Positions 4,999 to 5,457 of a DNA stretch of 5,457 bases are shown here, one piece after another. The position numbers and the translations under genes were made by a program. The stretch covers positions 1 through 5,457 of the forward strand of contig JBNKDD010000351.1 of the NCBI GenBank assembly GCA_050288085.1. The letters run 5' to 3'. Below the pieces are notes generated by a model. That model searched no databases. It saw only the letters and a list, made by a program, of their open reading frames with translations, and had not been told where the DNA came from. This DNA comes from JBNKDD01 sp050288085 (lineage in GTDB: Bacteria; Chloroflexota; Anaerolineae; Aggregatilineales; UBA3940). How positions within the stretch are numbered: position 1 is the first letter of the stretch; the number at the start of each line of letters is the position of its first letter.

Positions 4999-5457
4999 TG
5001 GAGCCTGAAGCCTACGCAGAACTCGATCAACTGGAAAGCAGCCATTGGTGGTATGCCGGGATGCGCCGCATCACCGAGGGGTTGATCCGCCGCCACACAT
5101 ATGACAATCAGCCGCTCACCATCGTCGATGCAGGCTGCGGCACCGGGCATAACCTGGAAGCACTGTCGATCTTCGGGCCAACCACCGGCTTTGATTATTC
5201 GATGCTGGCCCTGCAATACGCCAGCAAAAAGGACGGCGGCAAGCTGACCCGTGCTTCTGTCGAAAACATCCCCTACCCATCCGAATCCTTTGACCTGCTG
5301 ACCTCCTTTGATGTGATTTACGCCTGGGAAGTTGGGGATGATGTACAGGCCCTCCGCGAGTTTGCCCGTGTGCTTCGCCCCGGTGGGCATCTCGTGATCC
5401 GCCTTCCCGCTCTGCCCGCCCTGAAAGGCCACCACGATCACATTGTTCATACGGCTC
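4998..5457 (+). CDS. Class I SAM-dependent methyltransferase (5' part, runs off the window)
   Basis: The first 153 residues of a cytoplasmic methyltransferase; the frame is still open at the right edge. The N-terminus has LESSHWWYAGMRR (12-24), the 'E..HWWf.gRR' lead-in common to glycan-cluster methyltransferases. Motif I is IVDAGCGTGHN (42-52), with the acidic end of strand 2 at GFDYS (64-68, D66). SFDLLTSFDVI (97-107) covers motif II, and LREFARVLRPGGHLVIRLPA (119-138) is the post-motif segment of Methyltransf_11/25-type enzymes. HHDHIVHT (145-152) matches the 'HD..vgH.RRY' loop expected before the C-terminal half. ATG 4998 overlaps the aminotransferase stop by 1 nt, so it is translationally coupled. 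It may N- or O-methylate the amino sugar made upstream, but an alternative lipid or glycan acceptor is possible. Confidence 0.88.
   Translation, partial: MEPEAYAELDQLESSHWWYAGMRRITEGLIRRHTYDNQPLTIVDAGCGTGHNLEALSIFGPTTGFDYSMLALQYASKKDGGKLTRASVENIPYPSESFDLLTSFDVIYAWEVGDDVQALREFARVLRPGGHLVIRLPALPALKGHHDHIVHTA

Noticed and set aside
4869..5450. Long minus-strand open frame (193 codons) opposite the aminotransferase 3' end and the methyltransferase
   Set aside because: It has no recognisable family motifs, and the opposite strand carries two clear enzymes in the same interval.

Overview
The window holds two divergently oriented gene groups separated by a ~240-bp intergenic region (about 1688-1926). 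Base composition is moderately GC-rich. The style of the genes (a twin-arginine flavodoxin next to a DUF4405 membrane protein, and a polysaccharide/glycan gene run) suggests an environmental bacterium. Chloroflexota (Anaerolineae-like) is my best guess, but it rests on recalled family resemblance only; no rRNA or marker gene is present.

Minus-strand group (61-1678, transcribed right to left): a four-helix DUF4405-type membrane protein, then a Tat-exported flavodoxin-domain protein, then a small DUF4870/Tic20-like membrane protein. The first two overlap at ATGATG and the last two are 5 nt apart, so this looks like one translationally coupled operon. The DUF4405 protein carries two histidines 14 residues apart in helix 2 and another two 14 residues apart in helix 4, the arrangement that ligates two b hemes in cytochrome b. 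I infer a small electron-transfer module in which a membrane b-type cytochrome exchanges electrons with an FMN flavodoxin held outside the cytoplasm. This is the most interesting system in the window.

Plus-strand group (1927-5457, runs off the right edge): a membrane-anchored GT2 glycosyltransferase of the polyprenyl-phosphate (DPM1/GtrB/ArnC-like) type, an extended SDR nucleotide-sugar epimerase/dehydratase whose catalytic Tyr position is Asn, a DegT/DnrJ/EryC1/StrS PLP-dependent sugar aminotransferase, and the first 153 residues of a class I SAM-dependent methyltransferase. Junctions are -11, +8 and -1 nt, so this is a tight operon. Together they fit synthesis of a modified amino-deoxy sugar and its transfer to a lipid carrier for a cell-surface glycan.

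The divergent intergenic region contains several unexplained symmetric sequences: a 19-bp imperfect palindrome with adjacent 9-bp G-rich direct repeats (1763-1804), a 7-bp inverted repeat with 22-bp spacing (1818-1846), and a degenerate long palindrome centred on CAGCATGCTG (1861-1890). The left end (1-60) holds two perfect hairpins just after the minus-strand operon. I saw no tRNA, rRNA, CRISPR or insertion sequence.
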